Source: Oscheius dolichura (taxonomy: Eukaryota > Nematoda > Chromadorea > Rhabditida > Rhabditidae). Taken from it: 64,000 nucleotides of DNA. Below, in pieces: positions 11,351 to 22,396 of the stretch. Position 1 is the first letter of the stretch. Every line of letters begins with the position of its first letter. The position numbers were made by a program, and so were the translations under genes. The notes under the pieces are model-generated. The model saw nothing but the letters and a program-made list of their open reading frames with translations, was not told where the DNA came from and did no database searches. The DNA lies in contig OW051497.1 of the NCBI GenBank assembly GCA_932521035.1, positions 7,068,001 through 7,132,000 on the forward strand. Reading direction: 5' to 3'.

Positions 11351-13169
11351 ATGAGCAAGCAGTCTCACTCAATCAATTCCAATGGCGCTGACCGTAAAAG
11401 ACCTAAAGTTGAAGAAGAATCGCAAGGAAAACGAGTGAAGGCTGACCCGATGGAGGATGATAACGGAAACCAGATAGAGGAGGCTACAACCACTCAAGGT
11501 AACTGTACTTTCTAAGCAGCTTATATGACTCTTCTAGAAGACACGAACACCATATCTGCTGAAGAATTCTTTGTCGGGGTCTTATCTAAGATACCTACTG
11601 GATCGAAAAAGAAGACCTTGAACTCTTTCATAAGGACACTATTACAGCTCAAGGTAAGGATCCGCAAAGTCATCGCAACCGCGTTACAGGAAACGATAAA
11701 AGATGAAGACGACCTAGAAGACGATTTACCTATCAAAGCTATTGAGCCACCTGTCATAAATCCCATTATATTGCCAGGTAACCCAGGTTTGTAAACTGGC
11801 TGAAAGAAGGAACTCTTTCAGAACCAGTGCCCCAAGCAGCGACAATAGTTTCTCCCCGTACTGTTGAGAAAAGTCCCCGTCCAGTAACAACCAGCTATGC
11901 ACCAGCCACTATGGCCTCTGGCTCTAACATCGTCACGTATACTCCGATTATGAAAACGAGTGTTCGTGGTAGTCCGGCAAAAGTAACAGAAGGCCTTAAA
12001 TGCATTCAAGTAATGCACTTTAGATGCCTGCGCTGGAAGCATGCCCTCCTCTCACAACGACAAGCTTGAGACCGCAAGCAACATTGACTGTACCTCAAGT
12101 GCAAGCACTTCCAACTCCAGTCAACCCCCAAGATATTATCAGAGCGCAACATCAGATTAGGCAAGAGAAAGTGAAAATGATCCCCCCGCAAACAATGTCA
12201 CCTATGGATGCTTCTATTCAACAGAAAGTGGGAAAGTTCACCTTTTATCTCACTGTCCGGCTATTTTAGGAGAGAGCATTTCATCAAGCGGCACTACAAC
12301 AGCAACAAATGTCGGCTCCGCAGATGCAGGGGTCAGATAACGACGCTTTACTGGTTGCGAACTTAAAAAATAAGGTTCCGTTGCATTGAGGACCTCAACC
12401 CTCATTTCATTTCAGATTCTAATGAGCATTCAAAGCAACCACGACGGCAAGGCAACCGAAGAGGACATCAACCGCTATCTACGACAGAACTACTTCATGA
12501 TCTTAGACAACAATCAATACATCTATGTGAGTTAAAGCACCGCCGGAACTTTTCCCCGTTATCGGAAAAATCACGGGTGGCCAAGCTAATTTTTGATAAG
12601 ACAACAAACGGTGAAAACAAGCACTTAAGCAATTACTTTATACAGATAGTAATTGATCTTTGTTTTAGCAGGAGTGTGTAATTCAGGTGCCTAATCCATG
12701 GATCCATAGACCTCCGTATATAAGGCAGTTCATGTCACAGCCGGCACCTGCGCAGCCTCAGCAACAGCCAACAATGATGCTACCTCCCCGACTACCCCAA
12801 ATGCAAATGCAGCAAATGCCACAGATCAGTCAGATGCAGCAGATGCCACAAATGCAGAACATTGTAAGGGGATTCGGCCTTCTCTTTACTTTATTGGTTG
12901 TTCAGCAAGGGAATATGCTTCACCCTCAAATGGTTCAAGGTCTTGGTGGAACAATTTCTCCAGCAGGAAGTCTTCAAAACTGGCCGAACCAGCAGAATAT
13001 CCTTCTCAATACAGTAAGACAGCAGATGGGCTTAAAAGTAACACGTCCGATCATTTAGCTGCAGCCTAACATAATCTCCACGTCTCAAGGAATTCCCATC
13101 CTGAACTCGCCCAAGGCAGGTAGCACTAAACCGTGAACGGACTCTGGAATTTCAGGCCGTCCAATTTGA
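11351..13169 (+). CDS. Gln/Pro-rich nuclear-type protein, not recognised
   Basis: I do not recognise this protein. The ATG follows an in-frame TAG and lies 11 nt after a TTTCAG acceptor, so the start is secure. The N-terminus has a bipartite nuclear-localisation-like stretch (DRKRPKVEE...GKRVKAD). A short helical region follows (EEFFVGVLSKIPTGSKKKTLN), then Pro/Thr/Ser-rich linkers, a charged helix (DIIRAQHQIRQEKVKM), a predicted ordered segment (KATEEDINRYLRQNYFM), and a Met/Gln/Pro-rich tail with QMQQMPQ-type repeats. This composition is typical of transcription or chromatin cofactors; that role is inference. About nine exons with 36-45-nt introns, plus a longer one (about 12529-12690). A 36-nt in-frame stretch after LLQLK (GTAAGG...TTACAG) could be intron or exon. 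The end is either TGA at 13135 or, with one more intron, TGA at 13169. Confidence 0.75.
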
Positions 13170-13478
13170 TCCCTTCAGGAAAAACGATTGGTCCGTAAAA
13201 ACCATTCCCCTTCCAACTTGTCCTCACGTGAATTGCAATTGTTTTGCTAATAACCCTTTAATTAATCTGCATCTAAGACATTGAATATAATAGGAGATTA
13301 TTGGTATCTAGTTTTATCGCTTTAAAAAATACAAAAAAAAAAGAGAGGTCTGTCATTGTGCATAGGGTCCCATGATCTCCCTTTATCTTTCAATGTGTGT
13401 TTGTATTGTGTTTGTGGTGTCTGACTGTATTAAATCAACACATTTAATATGCTTCATTTAATGAGTACACGCCTAATT

Positions 13479-14366
13479 TTAGGTGGCAGGCGTCAGCTTG
13501 TAACAGGCATAGCTCGAGAAATCAATTGCCTGATTTCCGGGATTCTTTGCACAGGCCCATTCCGTTTTGTTGACAGCTTTCTAAAAAAATGTGAATGTTA
13601 TCCACGAGAAATTGTTTAAAGGAACTGCCAGGGCCGATTAATTTCGATTTTTGACCCCAAACGGACGAGTTTAATCAGGAAGTCGCGTCTGGATCAAAGG
13701 AAATCAAGTTCCTGTCAGTTTTTCTTAAACTTAACCAACCTTGTTGACAATATTTGAGCAGAACTCGTTAATGATATTCTTGTTCACTTGACCGTTAATC
13801 CATCCCCAGGTGTTGTTCGCAATGGTGTCAGTTGGCAGTTTCTTTGCTGTCCAGTCGCCGATTTTCGTCATTAACTAAAAGAACAGTTTTTAAATGAAAT
13901 GATCCTACGGTCTTGTAAAGTGGTTCAACGATGGGCTTTCCTACAGAGAGAATGTTGCCCAGCATGATCAGAGCATCTCCAACAAGACACTTGTTCACTA
14001 AAGAGAAACTAGTAGAAATGGAGACTCTTACTGGTGTTGTAGAGATTGAGCACAGACATATAGAATTTACCACTTTTTGAAACAAGACAGTTCTTGGCGT
14101 CTGAATAAGCGCTATTCATAAGATATGAAAGAAGACGTACCCGAAGTGATGTTGGCGATTGGCTTGCGAGCAAGCACAGAAGGTTGGATGCATTTCATAA
14201 TCTACAAAAATTAATAAACTTTCTTTAGACTGACATCTTTGCATGTTGCTTTGTCAGTGACTTTGCCAGCCACTAGTCCAAGGTTGAAGGCCTTCGTGGC
14301 AAGAAGATCTATATTCTGAACTGCTGCGGCCGCGATGCCAGCAACCAGGAAGAGGAAGAATTTCAT
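13479..14366 (-). CDS. Small secreted Cys-containing protein, nematode type
   Basis: I do not recognise a named family. Six exons encode about 165 residues, from ATG at 14366 to TAA at 13479. A signal peptide (MKFFLFLVAGIAAAA) is followed by a mostly helical-looking domain with about seven Cys: ATCKDIMKCIQ, KNCLV, NKCLVG, EFCSN, WACAK and YACYK. Predicted N-glycosylation sites include NITS, NNT and NKTE. The pattern suggests a disulphide-stabilised secreted helical protein; the Cys spacing does not clearly fit saposin. The last intron is about 160 nt, long for this window. A TATA box (GGTATAAAAT) lies 48 nt upstream of the ATG. It converges with the 11351 gene. Confidence 0.8.
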
Positions 14367-14413
14367 CAGAGCTGGCCAGTGACAGGTAGAGTGTCTCTAG
14401 TAGGATAACAATC

Positions 14414-14423
14414 ATTTTATACC
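14414..14423 (-). promoter_or_regulatory. TATA box of the small secreted-protein gene
   Basis: GGTATAAAAT on the minus strand, 48 nt upstream of the start codon at 14366. It resembles the TTL TATA box in the preceding two bases as well (TGGTATAAAA). Confidence 0.6.
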
Positions 14424-16114
14424 AGGATCAATTTAACAATTTGTTCGCTGAGCACAGACTAATCCTACAGGTCCCGAAGCGTCCAAAGTTTAAAGGTGTG
14501 CGATGATGAGTTCAACTAGCGGTTCGGGGACAAAAGAACAGTTGGGAATTGTTATTCTGAAGATCGGCCATAATTCGCCTAATCCGTTAGTTGACACTTC
14601 TTGCTATTTCCGTTGATTTGTAACCGCGCAACCCTTTCCGCGTCTAATGGATTGATTAATTACCCTTTCGTCGCAACAGTGTGCGCCAAAATTTGACTAG
14701 GCTCTCGGGATTTAGCCAGTCGACCTTGTGTTTTACTTGGGTCATGCTTTTTGTCTTTCTGAATAAATTCGCTAATGAGATGGTTATCGTAGCACTATAC
14801 CTACCCCATTAAGCGTCTCGACTTTTTCGCTCGGCGGCGTCTTTACGGTTTGGTCATTTCTCACGCTCTGTTGCCTTCTCGGGTTTAAAAACGATGCTAA
14901 CTTCAATAGTGTCCTCCAGGGAGGACAATACCCCATTGTAAAACAGTTCCACAGACTATCAGACTCGTAGTTATGATGCTATTGTGTTTGAAGAACACCT
15001 GCGTGCAGCTCATCTTTTTGAATAAGCCGCCTGTTACGCGGACTCCATCCACCGAAAGTATACAAAAGCTGGCCCGACAACGTGTTGTCCGAGGAGCATT
15101 GCAGCATAATCAGGTCAACCGTATTCTTTCGTAATGACAGCCACTGCCCTGTGCCACCCTATCCTGTCGAGTTTCGCAAATCGCATTGCCGTTCGCTTTT
15201 GTTGTCTTTCTCACCCAGGTGACTCCTCTCCCCTCACCCTTTTTGAATCACTCAGATATAAGAGTAGCTTCTCTTTGTGTTTCCGTTGTTTCCTATAAGC
15301 GTTTTTAGTTAATCTTTTTTCTAACTCCTCTTTTGATGAGTTAATTAAAAACACGTTTGTTACAATAGCGGGAAGAAGACTCCGTTGACTTTATTCCACA
15401 GAAGTCCATGTTGATTCCAACATTTGAACTAAACCACAGTTCGACACTATGGCCCCATACTGCTTTTTGACTTTGAGTCAGCCCACCTTTCTGCTGCTTC
15501 AGATCTGGCCTTACTGGGATTACTGGTTTTGATTGTAAAATTTAGTCACCTCCACAGCACGTCCAAAAAGGTCTTTCTAATCCTGCGAAACAATAATTCA
15601 CCCAGTGCCAGTTGTTAAGCGAGACATTAGGTGTTGACACACGCATGCGTAATTGATTAATGGTCAAAAAGGAGTGCCGATACTTGACTGACAGCTGTTT
15701 CGGTCGCCTGTTACCGTACCACATCTTCAGAGAACCCCGCTTTATCTCATTTCAACTTGCCATACCTTTCCAGTCTTTTTCCATTCTCTGAGGTACCAAC
15801 GGTTACCATTTGCACCCTTTCCTTTTGAACAACACAGCTTACATCTCTGGAGTGAGTCAAATGGTTCACTTCTAGGCACATCGCAAGCAACCGATCTTTT
15901 TGAACAATACGAAAGTAGTTTAGTCATAGGTTACACCTTAGCTTGTATTGTCATCCTCTCACCTTGGCGCCAAATCCTTACTGCAGCTGGCAATAGGGCG
16001 GAGTCAGTTCGCGCTCCCCCGAAGGCGGGCATATCCCGGCCTCATTTACTGTCTACCAGCCGGCATTAGCTCACTCCTCAGCTCGCTTTTCCGTATTCTG
16101 AGTGCGATTCAACT
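14424..16114. other. Intergenic, divergent promoters
   Basis: I see no gene, tRNA or repeat. This is the shared upstream region of the secreted-protein gene (-) and the EGL-1-like gene (+). For an EGL-1-type gene, whose control is mainly transcriptional, this would be the place to look for cell-specific enhancers. Confidence 0.45.
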
Positions 16115-16793
16115 ATGATTGTAAGCTTTTGTATCATGTACTAGCACTGTTTGTTCTTGTTTTCTAATTGACCTGAAATATTTACAGATGTTCGCCATAT
16201 CTTACAACGATTCGGGGTTTTCTCCACCCAACTGTTCCTACTCCTACCCCGAGACCCTTCGTTTGCAAGTTCCCCGGAAGGAGGATTATTATGTGAGAGA
16301 TGTAGCTGTCCAAGTAGGTGAGTATTTGTTTAGCTCCGGTGATTACTCTTTCGCAAGAGTATTACTCCATGGTACGGCTCATTACGACACGCGTCTCAAC
16401 TTCTACCGTAACTTGACCTTTTCAGCCTACATCTGCCCTAAACTCCGAAGTGTTGCCCATCGTCTAGCCACCATATGTGATGAATTCGATCAAGAGTTCT
16501 TCTTATCATCTTCTGAGGTAAATATTTATCTATTGTTCAAAAGCTTATCTCATTGGGCACAATGTAAAGGGAATGTTTCGAGTGGATACACTACGCGAAT
16601 AGAAACAAAAGAGCCGCCAAGGCCGAACAGTGCTCGAGGAGATTCTCAATTGGTACCAGATGGCGGTGTATTCACCTACCAATATTAGGATACAGTAGAC
16701 TATTACGCAGCCTTAATTATGATAAAAACATTTCAGGATCAACAAGAAGATCCCCCCTCTCTCCTGGATTGTCTTCTAAACTGGCTCTTCTAA
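16115..16793 (+). CDS. egl-1: EGL-1-like BH3-only cell-death activator (candidate)
   Basis: The exon at 16426-16517 encodes a textbook BH3 helix: VAHRLATICDEFD fits the pattern hydrophobic-x3-L-x2-I-small-D-acid-hydrophobic. From memory, C. elegans EGL-1 reads IGSKLAAMCDDFD here. A 219-nt intron (or a shorter one to an alternative exon) then leads to 16737-16793, which ends in SLLDCLLNWLF-stop, resembling EGL-1's short hydrophobic tail after BH3. BH3-only proteins bind the Bcl-2 homologue CED-9 and release CED-4 to activate the caspase; that role is inferred. The start is ATG at 16115 (MI, then a 67-nt intron) or ATG at 16188 directly after TTTACAG. Between 16318 and 16425 two in-frame introns (54 or 108 nt) are possible, so the middle is uncertain. 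AATAAA lies at 16871. No catalytic or transmembrane domain is present, as expected. Confidence 0.72.
16603..16688 (+). other. Possible alternative last exons of the EGL-1-like gene
   Basis: After the BH3 exon donor at 16518, an acceptor ending at 16602 opens a short exon encoding RTVLEEILNW. It can read on to a stop, or splice a 36-nt intron and finish as NWIQ-stop. This ending resembles the distal one (SLLDCLLNWLF), so the two may be alternative terminal exons. Only transcript data can tell whether it is used. Confidence 0.35.
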
Positions 16794-16870
16794 CTGCCAC
16801 CCCAGACTGTGATGGATCTCCTGCCTTCCCTGCCCCGTGCCATATCTCTTCTTGTCAATTTTAATAGCCA

Positions 16871-16876
16871 AATAAA
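16871..16876 (+). terminator. Poly(A) signal of EGL-1-like gene
   Basis: AATAAA 77 nt after the distal stop codon at 16793. Confidence 0.6.
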
Positions 16877-19800
16877 TGTTATACTAAATCCGTCTCTTGC
16901 CGACGCCTTTCGCACAAAAGAGAAATAATTAAACAGATAATGGACCTCTTGGTAAATACTGCCATTGAGATGAACTTAGGCGAGTAATTGTGTGGCATGA
17001 TGAACAATCTGCTCTCTCCGGTTTGGCGCAGTCTCTTTCCTGCAGGTGGTGCTCCCTATTATTGCCAAGCGCGTTATAATGGGCTGTCATTGGGCAATAT
17101 TTGTGCATCTTGTTCCTCAAGGTGCAAATTAGCGTACATTTGTACATCCTGTAGACGGAAATCTCTGTTTCCGTCCGGGTAGTTTTCTCTATTTTACCTC
17201 ACAAACCCGGCAAAAGTCATGTGCTTAGAAATTCACGATGATTATGCAACGGGGGCTTTTTCTTCCCCTTTGCGGTAACCATAAACGTAACCCAGAAGGT
17301 CGACGATTGTTTTCGAATTACCGCCTACAATAGGCGGATCCCTCGGGAGCGGTACTCTTTTGATCCACAAAAGCGGCAGCCGATTACCATGTAATAGCTT
17401 GCAATCAGACTCCGATCAGCAGCAGCCGAAAAACAATGTCTTGGATTCCATATCTAATTGAGTCGTGGTCTCTTCCTTTTGATCTTCCTCCTCCTATTGA
17501 CATCCCTCATTTGTATACACATGATCCGCAGACGTTTATCTCAATAAACGGCAATGTGTCCGCAACACATGGAGACAGTTTATTTTCATGTTTCCGTTGA
17601 TTTATTTTATGACAGCTCGCGCCTTTGCGTGTCAAGAATGCGACCTGTTTTGCGTAATCCCAGCTACTCTTGTGCCAGATTTTACAATAAGGAGACCAGA
17701 ATCTGATACCACAACCAATAGGGGGTCCCATACTCTATCGGGAATAATTGACATGTGTTGCACAGGTGTTAATCTGGTGGCGAGACGGATCCTATTTCAG
17801 GTCAGCCTGACAGTGTGTGAAAATGATGGATTACAGCCTGATGCTGATTACTACAGTAAGAGTTGTTGGTGACACCCTGTTGGTGGGAGGGGATTGTTTG
17901 CACAGCTGCGACCTCCTCGCACAAAAGTACTCGTCATTAGCAGTCAATCGGAGAGGCTTCCTAGACGGAGAAGCAGTACAGTATCCTCGCTCCGAAGGAA
18001 TGCAAATGAATACTTGACAAGATGGAGAGAGCAGGGAGGTCCATCTAATATTCTCTTTGACAAACCTGATTGTTCACGTATTACCGCTAATGTGAGGAAC
18101 ACCGGGGAGGTCCACTGCCTTTCATAAGAGCGGGCGAATTATTGGCTAGTTAGCATATACTACGACTTATGGTAAAAACAATTAGCCGGAAATTTGTTTT
18201 CCTACTCCTGTTGAGTCATTTCTATGGGATTCTGCTTCTTTTGTGGACAGTTAGCAGTCTCACGATCAAGTTTAATGCGATTAGCTGCTCCTTGTCTACA
18301 ATGACTAATGGTATCAATAGAAGTGGTAGTAGACAAGGATTTGTTGCCCCAGTGCTGGCCATCTATCGAGTTGGCCCCTGAAAACCTCTTCGCAGCTGTT
18401 TGTTTTAACCAGACTCTTGCTGTTTCTGGATATATTATGGAAGTATTTGTCTCTCCAAACCTCAGGCGACCCCTCTTCTTATTCTAAATTTGAGCGCCTA
18501 AGGTCTTTATACCGTATTCATACCACTTTGGAGTTTTCCTATACTGTACGGACCGCAAAAAAATTGACGTTTCTATGTCCTTAGATAATTTGGAATGGCT
18601 CAAAGCGTCTGAAACCCGTTCCCCCACACGTCACTCCCCTTCCTACCCGGAAAAAGTGCAAAGAGCATAGATTAATAAGCCCCTTGTAGCTTCCTCTTCA
18701 TACATCTATTATCCCAACCAGAAGAGGGTTTCGTTTTTCTTAAGTCTAAACCCCACAAGGACGGCCCCCGAGGCCAGTTCCGCTTTTATTACGCCCTATC
18801 CTTTTATTACATATATCTCTTCCACCAAATCCTAGTAGTGTGTTTTCTTCAGATCATGCGAAGTTGGGAGCCAGCTGGATGGCCGCATTGGAGTGTCATT
18901 TCAAGGTATGTTTTTCTCTGAGAAGTCACTACAAGTTCCCAAAACATATCATCCTCCGGATACACACTGTGTTCTGGCTTCTCTCCCTCCTCTCCCTCTC
19001 CTCCTTCAGTGTCATGTTCCTCATTTACTGATGTAAACGACTCACATTAGTTAGGCCTTCTCCCGCTTTGCTTGTAACATTATGCCTCTCGGAGAGCTAA
19101 CTCGAGAATAAAAGCCATTTCGCAGCTTCAATTGGCGTTGTTGTGACTTACTTCTCGAGCTTAACAAGCCCAGACTAAAAGTAGTAGATCGTCCAAGTGG
19201 TCTCGTTTTGCTTTTTGTCTCCGCTTCAAGTAGAAGCTACCCCTCAAGTTGATCTTCCTTCCAGTCGCTGGTGCTGACTCTTTGTCAACTTTCAGGATTC
19301 GAAAGATGGATGTCAACGGAGTAGAAGAGATGATCGTTGGCCATGGAGCGAAGCACCCCATGTGAGTGACAATATAAGCTAAGATTCTTAATGGGAAGCA
19401 GGAGGCAACATCTCCAGGAAGTATAGGATAATATCCAAGAATCCAAAGTGTGATATAAATGGGCGTGTTGTCGAAACTTTAAATTAGTTTAGTTAATGCC
19501 ACTAGCCAGCACCTCTCACTCTGTTTGCAAGACTTTCACGCAAAGCCTCTTACTCCTCGCCTCCAACAGCATTCTTACTTACTTTTTAAGAAGTAGACAG
19601 AGATCCGTTCTTTTTTAAAATTTAATTCAATGATGCTCGATGTAGAAGTGAATTTCCCCCTAACACGCGCACAAGTTGAACCGCTCTCTCCATATGATGT
19701 TCGACCCCCATTTCTTGTAAGTTTTCTTTTCTATTTGGCAGCTGACTCATTGTCTGCAATTTGTCATCCTCTCGTCTCAAGTATTAAGCTCGGCTCAAAA

Positions 19801-21538
19801 ACTTAACCTTCTGAGTACCCTGGGTATACTTGGTCTAGGGGCAATCTGCCCCCGAACCTCCTTAGAGCTCCGAGAGAGGACCTTATGTTTTATTCTTAAT
19901 ATTTTGCTCGGACGTTTTCCTCCGAAGGTTTTGTTTGAAGGTGCCATCTCTTCTAAGCTTTGGGCTGTTTTTCATGTCAAGTCTAGCCGTAAAACGATAT
20001 CCAATTCAATTGCGAGCGTCATGCAGGAAGAGGGGGAAGGCTGTAAAAGTTTACCTCAAGGCATAAAGCAGTGTGAAGTAATAATCTCGGCTGTTGAGAC
20101 CACCTCCCCCGAGGAGATCTGCTTACCTGCTACTGGTGGCGGATGTTACTTTGCCCACGTACTCCCAGCTCGTAGCTCAGCGAACCTCATAAGCGATCAT
20201 CAATCAAAAGTGATCAACCCGCTGCACCCATTAGACCTTCCGACACCCTCATATTTCTCTAGGATATAACAGCTGTTTCAATCTTTGTGAGACACTATTG
20301 ACGAGATTTTTTGTCACGTCTTCTAATTTTTACGATTAGCACTTGCAAAAGAGAGTGCGTCGTCGTCTCGTCCTCCCCGCCCTACACATTAGGTCCATTT
20401 GGCTGTCTATTTACATTCATTTCACCCAGCAAATGCCGTAATCCCAGAAGTGCTCCCAACCCGGACATAGTCTGCTACGATTTATATGGTTATCTACAAC
20501 AAGGCAGACACTATCATTGAGTGAGTTTTCTCCAAATTACTGTAACATTTTAAGGGAAAGAGGGGGGATAATGGTCAGCTTAGATTCAGCCCTGGTGTCC
20601 GATGCATTGAAATTGGAGAATTGTGGATTAGGCGCATGTAAATTCCCCAGGGGAAATGCATTTCTTTTTTTGTGGGCGGTTCTATCCTTTTATGCCGGTG
20701 GCTCACGTAAAATCGTTACTTTTACTTCTATTCATTTAATAGAAAAATTAACTGAGGATTAATAAGATGGACCCTACGCACTTGTTTAAAGGGTAGGTTC
20801 TCTATAACATTTCTCTCAATTGTTTCATTTGCTGTACTAGAAACAAACCAATAGATATGTGTTCTGTCACACTCTCGTGATCCTTAGGACACTCATCCAT
20901 CTCTTTGATGAATCGCTCACCTCGATTTTCAGGCCAATGAGCTTTTATGTGAAATTTCACACCTCTCTCCTCTTCTTTCTGTCCATTTGAGCGGATTATG
21001 AATGTATTATTAGAATTTTTGAACATTATGAGGCCATATTTTGAACACGAAACGGGTCGGACCATAAATATTTGTTAGAAGAGAACAAAACGTGGGAGGA
21101 CAAGCCTCATACCTGAAAGAAACTGGCCGCCGTTACAAATGATCCGGCTCCGATAATTTATCGCCTTTCGAGAGCAATCGGCACAGCTGACCGTGTTTTG
21201 TCTTCGATCATCACCTTTCATCAAGATCTTCTCACTTCCCCACACACCTATCACATATTGACTACTCCTTCCTGTTATTGTTGCCTTTATTCTAAGTATT
21301 GCCTCGGGTAGAGTAGTACGGGTCAATGATACACCAAACTATTAATTCAAACGGGTACGTCGGACATTTTTACACATCCAAGCGTGGCCCTTTGAAAAGA
21401 AAGTTTAATTTTTAAATGAAGCGCATAGCGACACCTCCCGTCACTATTCGCAACATGAAAAATAGCAATCTGGATATGTCAGTAAAGGAAAATAGATTGC
21501 CTTTCCTTTATTGAAATAATCTTTTTTCTTTCAGCACA
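16877..21538. other. Gene-free upstream region
   Basis: No exon chain, tRNA, or repeat was recognised. Reading frames are short and lack domains. The top strand is pyrimidine-rich in most of it (for example 18160-19040 and 20800-21330), like other long stretches upstream of plus-strand genes here. Confidence 0.45.
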
Positions 21539-22396
21539 ATGCCGGAGCAAAAACTGGACTATGTCAATCGCCCCGAGGGTGAAATGGATATGCTGATTGG
21601 ATTCTTCCTTATGAACGGGTTTTGTGTTTGTTAGTTTGCTTCAATCTTCTTATTAAAGCGTATGCTTTCAGGTTTCTTCCTGTTGTTTGGGTTATGTGTC
21701 ATCTTCTCTTGTCTTCGGCGGCGGCCGAAGATGTTCAGAAGACCTAAGGAGCCATCCCCGCCGCTTATAGCCGAGCCAGCTCCCAAGAAGAGTAACAACT
21801 TCAAAGGTAGGTCCCCTGATGGGTAATAAGTCCCTACTGTTCTCTTCGTTTCTTTTCAGCTAGGCTCTCAATTACATCGTTGAACGGTGAAGGTGTGAAT
21901 GAATGTGAACGCTAACATATTTGTTTTGAGATAAAATTCTAGATTGCTGTTCATTATAGACAAAATTCAGCTGAAAATAGATTCCAGAGAACAAAAAAAA
22001 TACAAAGATTCAGATTTTTTCTACCAGGTATCCTCGTGTTTTCAGCCCTGGTAAACAGAGCAATGAAGAATGCAGACTTTCAAGCAGTAGCCGAGCCAGA
22101 CCCTGAAGCACAGAAGAAGCAGACCACTGTGCACACAGATGGCGAGCAGGTAAACCAGACAGTAGATCTTTTTCGAAGATTTGGTCTAGGTTCAAATTCA
22201 CGTCCTCGATGAAAGTGCAAGGAGTTCGAAGCGAAGCTCACGAAGAAATTCGAAGATTCAAATTGAAACAGAAATTTGCGAGGTACGTTTTTCCTGCAAA
22301 AGAATCGTATCGTACTTTTAGGCGGCTCCACCAAAGTCAGTAATCCGTGAGAACCTCCTCGGCCCGCTCACATTCGACGATCTGTACTATACATGA
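21539..22396 (+). CDS. Single-pass membrane protein with basic cytosolic tail
   Basis: I do not recognise the family. Six exons encode about 168 residues, with the ATG 5 nt after a TTTCAG acceptor. A short N-terminus (MPEQKLDYVNRPEGE) precedes one membrane span (GFFLMNGFCFFLLFGLCVIF) and a strongly basic anchor (CLRRRPKMFRRPKEP), so the N-terminus should be outside or luminal and the tail cytosolic. The tail is Pro-rich (PSPPLIAEPAPKK), then charged, with a Ser/Arg patch (SARSSKRSSRRNS) that looks like a basophilic-kinase target. The C-terminus is acidic-aromatic (GPLTFDDLYYT). Exon 3 is a 33-nt microexon (21860-21892), followed by a 153-nt intron. No signal peptide precedes the span. It could be a small adaptor or accessory membrane protein; no function is claimed. 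Confidence 0.8.
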
